A stretch of DNA of 40,712 nt, taken from Dehalococcoidia bacterium UBA1222. GTDB taxonomy: Bacteria > Chloroflexota > Dehalococcoidia > Dehalococcoidales > UBA1222. Location: positions 1 through 40,712 of the forward strand of contig DBXC01000008.1 in assembly GCA_002309415.1 (NCBI GenBank). The letters run 5' to 3'. The notes below the pieces were generated by a model, which made no database searches, had not been told where the DNA came from, and saw only the letters and a program-made list of their open reading frames with translations. Numbering within the stretch: the first letter of the stretch is position 1; each line of letters begins with the position of its first letter. Shown here piece by piece: positions 31,100-40,258 of this stretch. The position numbers and the translations under genes are program-made.

Positions 31100-32215
31100 A
31101 TGAAAGCAGTTATATTTGTTGGTGGGTTCGGAACTAGACTCCGACCTTTAACTTGTAATACACCTAAAGCAATGGTACCCGTCTTCGACGAGCCTTTCAT
31201 CCATGTAGTTCTGGATAGGCTGAAGGCTCATGGCATCACTGATGTCATTCTGGCGATAAGCCACCTGTCCAACCAAATCGAAGAACACTTCGGTGACGGA
31301 TGTGAACACGGCATGCACATCACATATGTCCATGAGGATGAGAACAATCCCCTGGGCACTGCCGGCGCACTGAAGAACGCTGCAAAATACATCGACGGCA
31401 CTTTCCTTGCCATGAACGGCGATATCGTTTCCGACCTCAACATCACCCGAATGCTAAATTATCACAAGTCATACAAAGCAAAAATGACTATTGCCCTCCA
31501 CAAAGTGGACAACCCCTCCCAGTACGGCTTAGTCAAGATCTCATACGACAACAAAGTGGAATCTTTCATTGAGAAACCTAAGAGTGACGAAGTCACTGCC
31601 GATACCATCAATGCCGGTATCTACATCATGGAACCTGAGATCCTCGACCTGATCCCCGAGGGAGTCAACTGCTCACTCGAACACGAAACATTCCCGAAGA
31701 TTCTGGACGAAGGTCTTCCGTTCTATGCCTACGTCGATGATTCCTACTGGCTAGACATCGGTACTCCCGAAAAGTACTTCAAACTTCTCACATCCTATAT
31801 GACCGGTGAACTGAGAAATGATGTCTTCAGAAAGGTATCCGACGTAGTGCTCAGAGCCGGCTTCACCTCTGCCGCCACCTCAATGTGCCGCGGACCTGTC
31901 TATATGGGTAGGAATGCAGTAATCAGGGATGGTGCCGTTGTCATAGGTCCTGTCGTACTCGGTGAAAACGCTGTCATCGAAGAAGGTGCACGTCTTGAGA
32001 ACGTCATCCTCTGGGATAACGCCCATATCGGTAAGAACGTGAAACTGAATGTCGTCGTCGGTGCAAACAACATTACTTTCGAAGAAGGCACCGAAGTCAG
32101 CGGTACTGTCATCGGAGACAACGTCGTGATCCGCAAAGGTTGTCCTAAAGTCGTCGACTGTGACATTCAGCCTGATACCATAGTAGACAATCTGGATAAA
32201 CTGACTCAGGGCTAG
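31100..32215 (+). CDS. NDP-sugar / mannose-1-phosphate nucleotidyltransferase
   Basis: A 371-residue sugar-1-phosphate nucleotidyltransferase. The Rossmann-like domain starts with GGFGTRLRPLTCNTPKAMVP (8-27) including the catalytic Arg and Lys; NGDIVSD (about 108-114) binds metal. The C-terminal third (about 265-365) is a left-handed beta helix of hexapeptide repeats (GAVVIGPVVLGENAVIEEGA). This build is that of GDP-mannose pyrophosphorylase-like enzymes and of some glucose-1-phosphate enzymes; the exact sugar and nucleotide cannot be settled. It supplies activated sugars for cell-surface glycans. AGAGG lies seven bases before the start. Single-gene unit between its promoter and a terminator. 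Confidence 0.9.
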   Translation: MKAVIFVGGFGTRLRPLTCNTPKAMVPVFDEPFIHVVLDRLKAHGITDVILAISHLSNQIEEHFGDGCEHGMHITYVHEDENNPLGTAGALKNAAKYIDGTFLAMNGDIVSDLNITRMLNYHKSYKAKMTIALHKVDNPSQYGLVKISYDNKVESFIEKPKSDEVTADTINAGIYIMEPEILDLIPEGVNCSLEHETFPKILDEGLPFYAYVDDSYWLDIGTPEKYFKLLTSYMTGELRNDVFRKVSDVVLRAGFTSAATSMCRGPVYMGRNAVIRDGAVVIGPVVLGENAVIEEGARLENVILWDNAHIGKNVKLNVVVGANNITFEEGTEVSGTVIGDNVVIRKGCPKVVDCDIQPDTIVDNLDKLTQG

Positions 32216-32232
32216 CAGAACTACGCATATTT

Positions 32233-32263
32233 AAAGGGGACAGGTGTGGACTGCCCCCTTTTT
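32233..32263 (+). terminator. Terminator after the nucleotidyltransferase gene
   Basis: AAAGGGG-A-CAG pairs with CTG-C-CCCCTTT (one mismatch), loop of seven bases, followed by T run. Confidence 0.8.
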
Positions 32264-32291
32264 ACATACTTAAGAGACTAAGGAAAAAGCT

Positions 32292-33362
32292 ATGTTAGAA
32301 CGACTTGAACAGATCAACCAAAGATTCATCAATATCGAAAAAGAACTTGCCGACGAGAAGACAATCTCCGACGTCAAACGACTGCAGGAACTGGGTCAGG
32401 AGAGAAGCAATCTCGAAGAGATCGTGACTCTTTACCGAAAGTATCGCGACACCCAGCGTCAGATCGAAGAAGCAGAAGAGATGCTCAAAACGGAAACTGA
32501 CGATGAGATGCGTAGCATGATCAAGCAGGAACTGGCCGATCTGGAAAAGTCTTTAGATCCCCAGATGACCGCCATGAAGATCGCCCTGCTCCCGACAGAT
32601 CCCAACGATAACCGTAACGTTATTATCGAAATCCGCGCCGGTACTGGCGGCGATGAAGCCGGTCTCTTTGCAGCCGATCTATTCAGAATGTATTCCAACT
32701 ATGCCAAGAACCGACGCTGGCAGGTCGAAATCGTCAACAGCAACGAATCCAGCATCGGCAGTATCAAAGAAATCGTTTTCGAAGTCACCGGTAAAGGCGC
32801 ATTCAGCAGATTCAAGTATGAACGAGGCGTACATCGCGTACAGCGAGTCCCTGTCACCGAGACTAGCGGACGTATCCACACCTCCACTGCTACTGTCGCA
32901 GTCCTGCCTGAAGCCGATGAAGTCGAAGTCGACATCGATCAGAACGACCTGCGTATCGATATCTTCCATTCCGGCGGCGCCGGCGGCCAGAACGTTAATA
33001 AAGTCGCTACAGCCGTCCGAATCACCCATAATCCCACCGGTCTCGTAGTAGTCTGTCAGGACGAACGATCACAGCTCAAGAACAAGCAGAAGGCCATGGC
33101 AGTACTCCGAGCCCGTCTGTATGAAATGGAACTCTCCAAGAAAGAAAATGCCGAAGCATCCGAACGACGTTCCCAGGTCGGCACTGGTGAGAGAGCCGAA
33201 AAAATCAGGACCTACAACTATCCTCAGGACCGCGTGACCGATCACAGGACCGGCATCACTGTCCACAACCTTCCCAAAATCATGGAAGGCTATATCGATG
33301 AACTCATCGATTCTGTCGCAGCCAGCGAACAGGCCCGCATGCTCGAAGAAAGCGCTCTATGA
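32292..33362 (+). CDS. prfA: Peptide chain release factor 1
   Basis: A 356-residue class I release factor. The catalytic GGQ is in SGGAGGQNVNK near residue 232. The codon-reading motif is PVT in RVPVTETSGRIHT (near 187), the PxT type of RF1, so it reads UAA and UAG; RF2 would have SPF. AAGGA precedes the start. Its stop overlaps the start of prmC, which encodes the methylase that modifies the Gln of GGQ. Confidence 0.97.
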   Translation: MLERLEQINQRFINIEKELADEKTISDVKRLQELGQERSNLEEIVTLYRKYRDTQRQIEEAEEMLKTETDDEMRSMIKQELADLEKSLDPQMTAMKIALLPTDPNDNRNVIIEIRAGTGGDEAGLFAADLFRMYSNYAKNRRWQVEIVNSNESSIGSIKEIVFEVTGKGAFSRFKYERGVHRVQRVPVTETSGRIHTSTATVAVLPEADEVEVDIDQNDLRIDIFHSGGAGGQNVNKVATAVRITHNPTGLVVVCQDERSQLKNKQKAMAVLRARLYEMELSKKENAEASERRSQVGTGERAEKIRTYNYPQDRVTDHRTGITVHNLPKIMEGYIDELIDSVAASEQARMLEESAL

Positions 33363-34177
33363 TTCTGAAAGAAGCCCTGAGAAAAACTGAAGATGCCTTG
33401 AAAGAAAAAGGTATCGATGATGCACGTCTCGAGGCTGAACTCATCATCCGCGGAGCCCTCGGTATCGACAAGGTCGAATTCATAGTCTCCGAAGGCCGAG
33501 AACTATCCGCAACGGAATCCAGAGAAATAAAAAACAGGCTCGAAAGACGTCTCGCGGGAGAACCCGCCGCATATATTCTGGGTACTAAAGAATTCTTCGG
33601 ACGAGTGTTTGAAGTCAATGAAAACGTCCTCATCCCCAGACCCGAGACCGAGATCATGATCGAAGACGTCCTCGAGGAATTCAAAGGGAAAAGGGTAAAA
33701 CTCCTCGATATCGGTACCGGCAGCGGTGCTATCGCTGTGACGTTGTCTCTCGAAGCTCCATCTTGTGAGATCACTGCATTGGATATCTCTGAAAAAGCTC
33801 TTAATGTAGCAAAGATGAATGCCGAAAAACTGGGAGCAAGTGTCAAATTCCTGCAGAGTGATCTGACCAAGAACGTCACAGAAAAGTTTGACGGTGTCAT
33901 GGCAAATCTTCCATACGTACCGACCAAAGACGTACCTGACACACACGAGCCTGTCTTAGCACTGGACGGCGGGGAAGACGGACTCGACACCGTGAGGAGA
34001 CTACTTCCCGAACTGCCGCATATCCTGAATGGAAATGCCGTCATCTGGCTGGAAATCGCCATCGATCAGTATCCGGTTGCAGAAAAGGCCTGCAGAGAGA
34101 TCTTCCCCGATGCAAAGATCTCGAGCATAAAAGACCTTGCCGGCATCGACAGATTCGTAAAGATAGTGACTAAATAG
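33359..34177 (+). CDS. prmC: Release factor glutamine methyltransferase PrmC
   Basis: A 272-residue N5-glutamine methyltransferase: small N-terminal helical domain (1-90) that binds the release factor, then a SAM-dependent domain with LDIGTGSGAIAVTLS (motif I). The substrate motif, normally NPPY, reads NLPY (183-186). The variant occurs in some bacterial lineages. It overlaps prfA by ATGA; the target is the GGQ glutamine of RF1 encoded upstream. Confidence 0.94.
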   Translation: MILKEALRKTEDALKEKGIDDARLEAELIIRGALGIDKVEFIVSEGRELSATESREIKNRLERRLAGEPAAYILGTKEFFGRVFEVNENVLIPRPETEIMIEDVLEEFKGKRVKLLDIGTGSGAIAVTLSLEAPSCEITALDISEKALNVAKMNAEKLGASVKFLQSDLTKNVTEKFDGVMANLPYVPTKDVPDTHEPVLALDGGEDGLDTVRRLLPELPHILNGNAVIWLEIAIDQYPVAEKACREIFPDAKISSIKDLAGIDRFVKIVTK

Positions 34178-34195
34178 GACATCCCCTTGCCAATG

Positions 34196-34224
34196 TTGAA
34201 ATTAAAAATAACTGATGATATAAT
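34196..34224 (+). promoter_or_regulatory. Promoter of the his operon
   Basis: TTGAAA (34196-34201) and a perfect TATAAT (34219-34224), spacer 17 bases. Start expected near 34231, leader about 53 bases. Confidence 0.8.
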
Positions 34225-34233
34225 TCACTGCAA

Positions 34234-34259
34234 TATCACATTAGCGAGCTAAAGTGATA
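34234..34259. promoter_or_regulatory. 26 bp palindrome at the his transcription start
   Basis: Arms TATCAC-A-TTAGC (34234-34245) and GCTAA-A-GTGATA (34248-34259) are inverse copies with one A/A mismatch, centre GA; 11 of 13 pairs match. It begins about three bases after the expected transcription start, the place of a repressor operator; in RNA it would form a hairpin without a T run. No run of His codons or T-box feature is seen in the leader, so classical attenuation is unlikely. Confidence 0.65.
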
Positions 34260-34283
34260 AAGTAGAAAACTAATGAGTCTAAT

Positions 34284-35384
34284 ATGAAAAACGGATTATT
34301 TGAAGAAAAGAATTTGAGGGACGATGAAAGAGCTGTACTGGCTCTTAGAAGCATATATGAAAAATATGGCTATGCTCCCTATCGGATGAGCAAGTTCGAG
34401 GAATACGAACTCTACATCCGCAACAAGGACTTCCTCGTCAGCGACCGTGTCATAACTTTCAATGACACCAACGGCAAACTGCTGGCCCTGAAACCTGATG
34501 TCACCCTGTCAATCATCAAGGCTGGGGATGATATCCCCGGTTTCAAACAGAAAGTCTATTACAACGAAAACGTCTACCGAGTCTCTGACAGTACACGCCG
34601 CTTCAAAGAGATCATGCAGACCGGTCTCGAATGCATCGGCGACCTGGGACTGTATGACATTTACGAAGTAATCAGCATAGCGGCTCAGAGTCTGAACGTC
34701 ATGTCAGACTCATTCATAATCGAGATCTCCAACCTCGAAGTGCTCACCAAAATCATCCGCGATTACTGTGATGATGAAAGTTTCTTCGAGAAAGCAATTT
34801 CATTCATCGTTGAGAAGAACTCACACGATCTGAAAAGGCTCTGCGAAGAGTACAAAGTCAGCGCAAAGGGCTGTGAGATTCTATGTGAACTGATTACCAC
34901 CTACGGCAACAGGAACAAAGTACTGGAGACACTGGGGAAATACTGTTCAGAAGCAACTCTCAAAGAAATGAAAGAGCTTTCCGCAATGCTGGACAATTCC
35001 CCCTTCAGTGACAAGATCCGCTTCGATTTCTCAGTAGGCAGCAACACCAACTATTACAACGGTTTCATGTTCAAAGGCTTTATCGATGGCGTGAACGATC
35101 GTATCCTGGCCGGCGGTCAGTATGACAAGATGATGACCAAGCTGGGAAGGACCTCAAAAGCAATCGGTTTCGCCATCTACCTGGACTTGTTGGAACAAGT
35201 GACCTACACGAAGAACGAATATGATATCGATGTTCTGCTGATATATGACGACTCGACCGACTGCACCACTCTTATCAAGAAAGTCGACCAGCTCGTCTCG
35301 GCAAACAAGACCGTCAGTACGCAAAAGATGATTCCTGCCAATCTGCGTTATAAAGAACTGATCGATCTCAGGGAGGTTAAATAA
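34284..35384 (+). CDS. hisZ: ATP phosphoribosyltransferase regulatory subunit HisZ
   Basis: A 366-residue HisRS-like protein without the anticodon-binding domain and without synthetase function. Class II core blocks are seen: LALKPDVTLSIIKAG, RVSDSTRRFKEIMQTGLECIG and GGQYDKMMTKLG. HisZ joins with the short form of HisG and gives histidine feedback control; the next gene encodes exactly this short HisG. No ribosome site precedes ATG 34284. A four-codon frame (ATG 34273) stops inside the hisZ start codon, so its start may be reached by coupling. First gene of the operon. Confidence 0.93.
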   Translation: MKNGLFEEKNLRDDERAVLALRSIYEKYGYAPYRMSKFEEYELYIRNKDFLVSDRVITFNDTNGKLLALKPDVTLSIIKAGDDIPGFKQKVYYNENVYRVSDSTRRFKEIMQTGLECIGDLGLYDIYEVISIAAQSLNVMSDSFIIEISNLEVLTKIIRDYCDDESFFEKAISFIVEKNSHDLKRLCEEYKVSAKGCEILCELITTYGNRNKVLETLGKYCSEATLKEMKELSAMLDNSPFSDKIRFDFSVGSNTNYYNGFMFKGFIDGVNDRILAGGQYDKMMTKLGRTSKAIGFAIYLDLLEQVTYTKNEYDIDVLLIYDDSTDCTTLIKKVDQLVSANKTVSTQKMIPANLRYKELIDLREVK

Positions 35385-35386
35385 GA

Positions 35387-36013
35387 ATGTTGAATATTGC
35401 CCTTCCGAAAGGCCGATTAGGCGACAACGTATACTCCATGCTGAGAGCATCAGGACTTGAATGCCCCGATGTCGAAGACAACAACAGAAAACTTATCTTC
35501 GAATCCTCTGACGGCACGGTCCGCTTCTTCTGGGTCAAACCTTCCGACGTCTCCATCTATGTTGAAAGAGGCGCCGCTGATATCGGTGTCGTCGGCAAAG
35601 ACATCCTCGTCGAATATGAACCCAACGTCTACGAGATCCTTGACCTGAACATCGGCAAATGCCGCATGGTCGTAGCCGGTCCTAAAGAATTCTACGATGA
35701 CGGAGCAAGGATCCTCAGAGTCGCAACCAAGTATTCGAATATCGCATCCAACTACTACACTTCCACCGGCCGCGATATCGATATCATCAAGCTCAACGGC
35801 TCCATCGAGATCGCTCCTATTCTGGGACTGTCCGACGTAATCGTCGATATAGTTGAAACAGGAACGACTCTAAGAGAAAATAATCTGGAAATCAAGAATG
35901 TCATCATGCCGATCAGTGCAAGACTGATTGCCAATAAGACTTCTTTTAAGTTCAAAGATAACGAAATCAACAGCATTATGAATAAGATCAAAGGACAGAT
36001 AAAAAATGATTAA
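35387..36013 (+). CDS. hisG: ATP phosphoribosyltransferase, short form
   Basis: A 208-residue HisG_S, the catalytic subunit for the first step of histidine synthesis (ATP plus PRPP). Starts with LNIALPKGRLGDN; the PRPP loop region reads ILGLSDVIVDIVETGTTLREN (about 145-165). It lacks the C-terminal regulatory domain of long HisG and therefore needs HisZ, encoded two bases upstream. GGGAGG in the end of hisZ is the ribosome site. Overlaps hisD by eight bases. Confidence 0.97.
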   Translation: MLNIALPKGRLGDNVYSMLRASGLECPDVEDNNRKLIFESSDGTVRFFWVKPSDVSIYVERGAADIGVVGKDILVEYEPNVYEILDLNIGKCRMVVAGPKEFYDDGARILRVATKYSNIASNYYTSTGRDIDIIKLNGSIEIAPILGLSDVIVDIVETGTTLRENNLEIKNVIMPISARLIANKTSFKFKDNEINSIMNKIKGQIKND

Positions 36014-37280
36014 GATCTACAAGTATGGTGAAGTACCCAATAAAGAGATTTTCTTCCGCGACAATATCGCATCCAACGTCGAGGGTATCGTTGCAGATAT
36101 CATCGCTAACGTTATCAACAACGGCGATAAAGCTCTCTTCGAGTATTGTCTGAAATTCGACAAGGTCGAACTGAAATCACTCGAGACCAGCAAGGAAGAA
36201 ATCGATGAAGCCGTTGCTTCCATGGAACCTGAATTCATCAAGGTCCTCGAAGAAGCCGCCGATAATATCCGTATCTTCCACGAGAAACAGCTCCGAACCA
36301 ACTTCGTCATCAACGAAAAGAACGGCGTCGTCATGGGACAGAAAGTCACTCCAATCGAGAAGATCGGTATGTATGTCCCTGGCGGTACGGCTGCCTATCC
36401 TTCAACTGTACTGATGGACAGCATCCCTGCCAAGATTGCTGGTTGCAACGAACTCATCATGGTCACCCCACCCAACAAAGAAGGTAAAGTCAATCCCGCC
36501 ATTCTGGCTGCCGCTAAAGTAGCCGGCGTCGACAGGATCTTCAAGGTCGGCGGTGCTCAGGCCGTCGCAGCACTGGCTTATGGTACCGAGAGCATCCCCA
36601 AGGTAGACAAGATCGTCGGTCCCGGTAATGCTTTCGTAGCAGAAGCTAAGAAACAGGTCTTCGGTAAGGTCTCCATCGATATGATTGCAGGCCCCAGCGA
36701 GATCCTGGTCGTTGCAGATTCCAAGAGCAACCCTGTATTCGTGGCTGCTGATATGCTGTCCCAGGCTGAACATGACAAGATGGCAACTGCCGTCCTCGTC
36801 ACCGACAGCTATGAATTCGCTCAGAAGGTCAGCGATGAACTTGAACGTCAGCTTCCTCTCCTTCCCAGAGAGCCCATCGCACGACCGTCTATCGATAACA
36901 ACGGTAAGATCATCGTAGCCGAGAACGACCTGATGCTGGCTATCGATATCGCCAACGAGATTGCTCCTGAACACCTTGAACTTTGTGTCGACAATCCCTT
37001 CGACTATCTCGACAAGGTCAAACATGCCGGTTCCATCTTCATGGGCAGATATTGTCCTGAGGCACTGGGAGACTATTTCGCCGGTCCCAACCACACTCTT
37101 CCCACTAGCGGTACCGCCCGATTCTCCTCCCCGTTATCCGTCGATGACTACGTCAAGAAGACTCAGTTCACCTATTACTCAAGGGAAGCACTGAAAGAGG
37201 TTTATGATAAGATCGCGCTCTTCGCGACAAAAGAAGGACTTAATGCACACGCCAAGAGTATGACCGTGCGCTTTGAATAA
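36006..37280 (+). CDS. hisD: Histidinol dehydrogenase
   Basis: A 424-residue zinc enzyme that oxidises histidinol to histidine in two NAD-dependent steps. Family blocks YVPGGTAAYPSTVLM, VGPGNAFVAEAKK, IDMIAGPSEILVVAD, SQAEHD and the late GPNHTLPTSGTARFSSPLSV are complete, including zinc and catalytic His/Glu residues. Overlaps hisG at its start; hisC begins two bases after its stop. Confidence 0.97.
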   Translation: MIKIYKYGEVPNKEIFFRDNIASNVEGIVADIIANVINNGDKALFEYCLKFDKVELKSLETSKEEIDEAVASMEPEFIKVLEEAADNIRIFHEKQLRTNFVINEKNGVVMGQKVTPIEKIGMYVPGGTAAYPSTVLMDSIPAKIAGCNELIMVTPPNKEGKVNPAILAAAKVAGVDRIFKVGGAQAVAALAYGTESIPKVDKIVGPGNAFVAEAKKQVFGKVSIDMIAGPSEILVVADSKSNPVFVAADMLSQAEHDKMATAVLVTDSYEFAQKVSDELERQLPLLPREPIARPSIDNNGKIIVAENDLMLAIDIANEIAPEHLELCVDNPFDYLDKVKHAGSIFMGRYCPEALGDYFAGPNHTLPTSGTARFSSPLSVDDYVKKTQFTYYSREALKEVYDKIALFATKEGLNAHAKSMTVRFE

Positions 37281-37282
37281 AA

Positions 37283-38344
37283 ATGAAAAAGTTTTTTTCT
37301 GATAAATATGACGAGCTCGTGCCCTACGTACCTGGGGAACAGCCGCAGGACAAAAGCTACGTCAAACTGAATACGAATGAATCGCCTTTTCCGCCATCGG
37401 CTTCGGTGACGGAAGCGGTGCGTTTGGAGAGCCAGAAAGTCCAGCTATATTCTGACCCTGAAAGCCTTGAATTACGCAAACAGTTCGCATCTGTCTTCGG
37501 AGTAGACAAGGATGAAGTCATCATGGTCAATGGTTCTGACGAAGTCCTGAACTTTGCTTTCATGGCATTCGCAGACGAAAAGAACCCGCTGGCATTCCCG
37601 GATATAACCTATGGTTTTTATCCGGTCTTCGCCAAACTGAACCGCATCCCCTACACCGAGATTCCGGTCAAGGCTGATTTGTCTATAGACATCAACGACT
37701 ATATCGGCATAAACAAGACAGTCGTCATCGCCAACCCCAACGCACCGACTGGTATCTGTCTTGGTCTCGACTCCATTGAGAAGATCGTGGCATCTAATCC
37801 TGATAATGTCGTGATTGTAGATGAAGCTTATGTAGATTTCGGCGGAAAGAGCGCGATCGGTCTCATCAGAAAATACAATAATTTACTGGTCACTGGGACA
37901 TTCTCTAAATCCCGTTCCATGGCCGGTGCTAGACTAGGGTTCGGCATCGCAAACAAAGAGCTGATTGCCAATCTCAATACGATCCGATACTCCACGAACC
38001 CGTATAACGTTAATCGTATGACATCGGCAGCCGGCATCGCTACGCTCCGTGACAACGATTATTACATGGATAACTGCAAGACCATCATGGCAAACCGTGC
38101 ATGGACTACGGATGCTCTCAGGGCCCTTGGTTTCGAAGTTCTGGATTCCAAAGCCAACTTCGTATTCGCAAGGACAGATAAGTTATATGGAGAACAGTTA
38201 TACTTAAAACTCAAGGAAAACGGAGTCCTGATCCGTCATTTCAAACTCGACAGGATCAAGGACTATAACCGCATCACGATCGGTACACTCGATCAGATGA
38301 AAACATTGATAGAAAAAACAAAACTGATTTTGGAAGGTGAATAA
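37283..38344 (+). CDS. hisC: Histidinol-phosphate aminotransferase
   Basis: A 353-residue PLP aminotransferase: LNTNESPFPPS near the start, ANPNAPTGICLG for cofactor binding, VIVDEAYVDFGG, and the Schiff-base lysine in TFSKSRSMAGARLGFG. It converts imidazole acetol phosphate to histidinol phosphate. Its place within the operon makes it the dedicated enzyme, in contrast to the related gene at 15478-16548. Confidence 0.95.
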   Translation: MKKFFSDKYDELVPYVPGEQPQDKSYVKLNTNESPFPPSASVTEAVRLESQKVQLYSDPESLELRKQFASVFGVDKDEVIMVNGSDEVLNFAFMAFADEKNPLAFPDITYGFYPVFAKLNRIPYTEIPVKADLSIDINDYIGINKTVVIANPNAPTGICLGLDSIEKIVASNPDNVVIVDEAYVDFGGKSAIGLIRKYNNLLVTGTFSKSRSMAGARLGFGIANKELIANLNTIRYSTNPYNVNRMTSAAGIATLRDNDYYMDNCKTIMANRAWTTDALRALGFEVLDSKANFVFARTDKLYGEQLYLKLKENGVLIRHFKLDRIKDYNRITIGTLDQMKTLIEKTKLILEGE

Positions 38345-38345
38345 T

Positions 38346-38933
38346 ATGAGAAGTGCAGAAATCGAACGAAAGACCAATGAGACCTATATCAAGCTCAAGC
38401 TTGACCTCGAAGGGACTGGGGTAGCAGAGATTGCCACCGGCTGCGGTTTCTTGGATCACATGCTGAACCTCTTCTCATGCCACGGCAAGATCGACCTCAG
38501 TGTCGCCTGTGTCGGTGATACCGAAGTCGATTTCCATCACACCACCGAAGATGTCGCCATCTGTCTCGGACAGGCTTATAAAAAGGCCTTGGGAGAAAAG
38601 AAAGGCATCGTCAGATATGGTGATGCTACCATCCCCATGGATGAAGCCCTGATCATGACTGCTGTAGACGTTTCCGGACGCGGCGGCTGCTACTGCTCAC
38701 TCGACATCCCGACTGCCAAAGTCGGTGATTTCGATACTGAATTATGCGAAGAATTCTGGCAGGCATTTGCACGTGAATCCGGCATCACCATCCACATCCG
38801 ACAGCTGGCCGGCAAGAACGCACACCACATCATCGAAGGCGTCTTCAAATCTGCTGCACGCAGCATCCGAAGAGCAGTCTTCGTACACCCGAATTCATCC
38901 GGTAATATCCCGTCTACAAAAGGATCGCTTTAG
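38346..38933 (+). CDS. hisB: Imidazoleglycerol-phosphate dehydratase
   Basis: A 195-residue monofunctional IGP dehydratase without the phosphatase domain of the enterobacterial fusion. Metal-binding motifs CGFLDHML, FHHTTEDVAI and KNAHHIIEG are present. ATG 38346 is chosen because AGGTGA lies six bases upstream; GTG 38337 is in frame but lies inside hisC without its own site. A separate histidinol-phosphatase must be encoded elsewhere. Confidence 0.96.
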   Translation: MRSAEIERKTNETYIKLKLDLEGTGVAEIATGCGFLDHMLNLFSCHGKIDLSVACVGDTEVDFHHTTEDVAICLGQAYKKALGEKKGIVRYGDATIPMDEALIMTAVDVSGRGGCYCSLDIPTAKVGDFDTELCEEFWQAFARESGITIHIRQLAGKNAHHIIEGVFKSAARSIRRAVFVHPNSSGNIPSTKGSL

Positions 38934-39541
38934 TGATAGCAATAATCGATTATGGTGTCGGCAATCTCTTCTCCCTATGCTCATCCTTCAAGAGCATAGG
39001 GTACGATGCCGTCATATCTGACGATGCCGATACCATACTCAATGCCGATAAGATCATCCTGCCGGGAGTCGGCGCATTCGAAGATGCAGCCAAGAAACTG
39101 CATCAGACCGGAATGGATAAGACCGTAAAGAAAGCCGCTTCCCTCGGTAAACCGGTCATGGGTATCTGTCTCGGAATGCAGCTCCTATTCGACAAGAGTT
39201 TTGAATACGGAGAACATGACGGACTGCACATGATACCCGGCAACGTGATCCCGCTCAAGGGCTACATCAAGGACGGTCTCATGATCCCGCATATCGGCTG
39301 GAACGCGCTTCATTTCCGTAAAGATGATCCGCTGTTCAAATACATCAAAGAAGGCGATTACGTGTACTTCGTCCATTCCTACTATGCTGCAGACTGTGAC
39401 GAACACACTGTGGCTGACACAGATTACGGCGGGACCGTGACAGCCATCGTCAGAAAAGACAATGTAGTCGGCTGTCAGTTCCACCCTGAGAAGAGCGGCG
39501 AAGTCGGACTGAATATCTTAAGAGCATTTTGCGAGAAATAA
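38933..39541 (+). CDS. hisH: Imidazole glycerol phosphate synthase, glutaminase subunit HisH
   Basis: A 202-residue class I glutamine amidotransferase with nucleophile Cys79 in GICLGMQ and the His/Glu pair in FHPEKSG near the end. It feeds ammonia to HisF. The start is GTG, sharing one base with the hisB stop (TAGTG). Confidence 0.96.
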   Translation: MIAIIDYGVGNLFSLCSSFKSIGYDAVISDDADTILNADKIILPGVGAFEDAAKKLHQTGMDKTVKKAASLGKPVMGICLGMQLLFDKSFEYGEHDGLHMIPGNVIPLKGYIKDGLMIPHIGWNALHFRKDDPLFKYIKEGDYVYFVHSYYAADCDEHTVADTDYGGTVTAIVRKDNVVGCQFHPEKSGEVGLNILRAFCEK

Positions 39542-39544
39542 CGA

Positions 39545-40258
39545 ATGATAATCTTTCCTGCAATAGACATATATGAGAACAAAGTCGTCAGATTGTACAA
39601 AGGTAATTATGACGAGATGACGACTTACAGCGATGACCCCGTGAACGTCGCCAAGGCTTTCAAAGACATGGGCGCGACACATCTGCACGTCGTAGATCTG
39701 GAAGGTGCCAAGAAAGGTACGACCTCCAGCATCGATACGATCTCGAAGATCGTTGATGAGACCGGTCTCTTCATCGAGATCGGTGGCGGTATCAGGACCA
39801 TGGACTCCGTAAAGAATTACAAAGACGCCGGAGTCTCACGCGTGATCATCGGTACTGCAGCCGTAAAAGACGAACCTTTCCTGCTCTCAGCTCTTGACAG
39901 ATACGGAGAATTGATTTCAGTCGGGGCCGACATCAAAGACGGAAAGATCGCTATCAAAGGCTGGCTCGAAGTCGCACCCATTTCGCTCGACGACTTCATG
40001 TCTAAGATGCAGTCATTCGGTATCAGGAACGTCATCTGTACTGATATATCCAAAGACGGCACACTGCAGGGAACCAACAACTCACTTTATAAGGACCTTT
40101 CAGAACGATACACACTGGATATCACTGCTTCAGGCGGTGTATCGAGTATCGAAGATATTAGAATACTGCGCAGCTTCGATCTGTATGGAGCCATCATCGG
40201 AAAAGCCTACTATTCCGGAGCCGTCTCCATCGAGGAAGCGATCGAGGTGGCGAAATGA
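39545..40258 (+). CDS. hisA: Phosphoribosylformimino-5-aminoimidazole carboxamide ribotide isomerase
   Basis: A 237-residue (beta/alpha)8 barrel. Catalytic Asp8 is in [17 protein letters not shown] and the second acid in [16 protein letters not shown] near 128; phosphate loops EIGGGIRT and ASGGVSS are present. It performs the Amadori isomerisation before the HisF/HisH step. No clear ribosome site; overlaps hisF by ATGA. Confidence 0.96.
   Translation: MIIFPAIDIYENKVVRLYKGNYDEMTTYSDDPVNVAKAFKDMGATHLHVVDLEGAKKGTTSSIDTISKIVDETGLFIEIGGGIRTMDSVKNYKDAGVSRVIIGTAAVKDEPFLLSALDRYGELISVGADIKDGKIAIKGWLEVAPISLDDFMSKMQSFGIRNVICTDISKDGTLQGTNNSLYKDLSERYTLDITASGGVSSIEDIRILRSFDLYGAIIGKAYYSGAVSIEEAIEVAK

Noticed and set aside
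33304..34062. 252-codon open frame on the minus strand
   Set aside because: Antisense to prfA end and prmC, which are unmistakable; Ser/Arg-rich composition without family features.
34225..34283. His leader peptide attenuator or T-box in the his leader
   Set aside because: No run of His codons, no terminator hairpin with T run and no T-box consensus was seen.
36402..37094. 230-codon open frame on the minus strand
   Set aside because: Antisense to hisD, whose motifs are complete.
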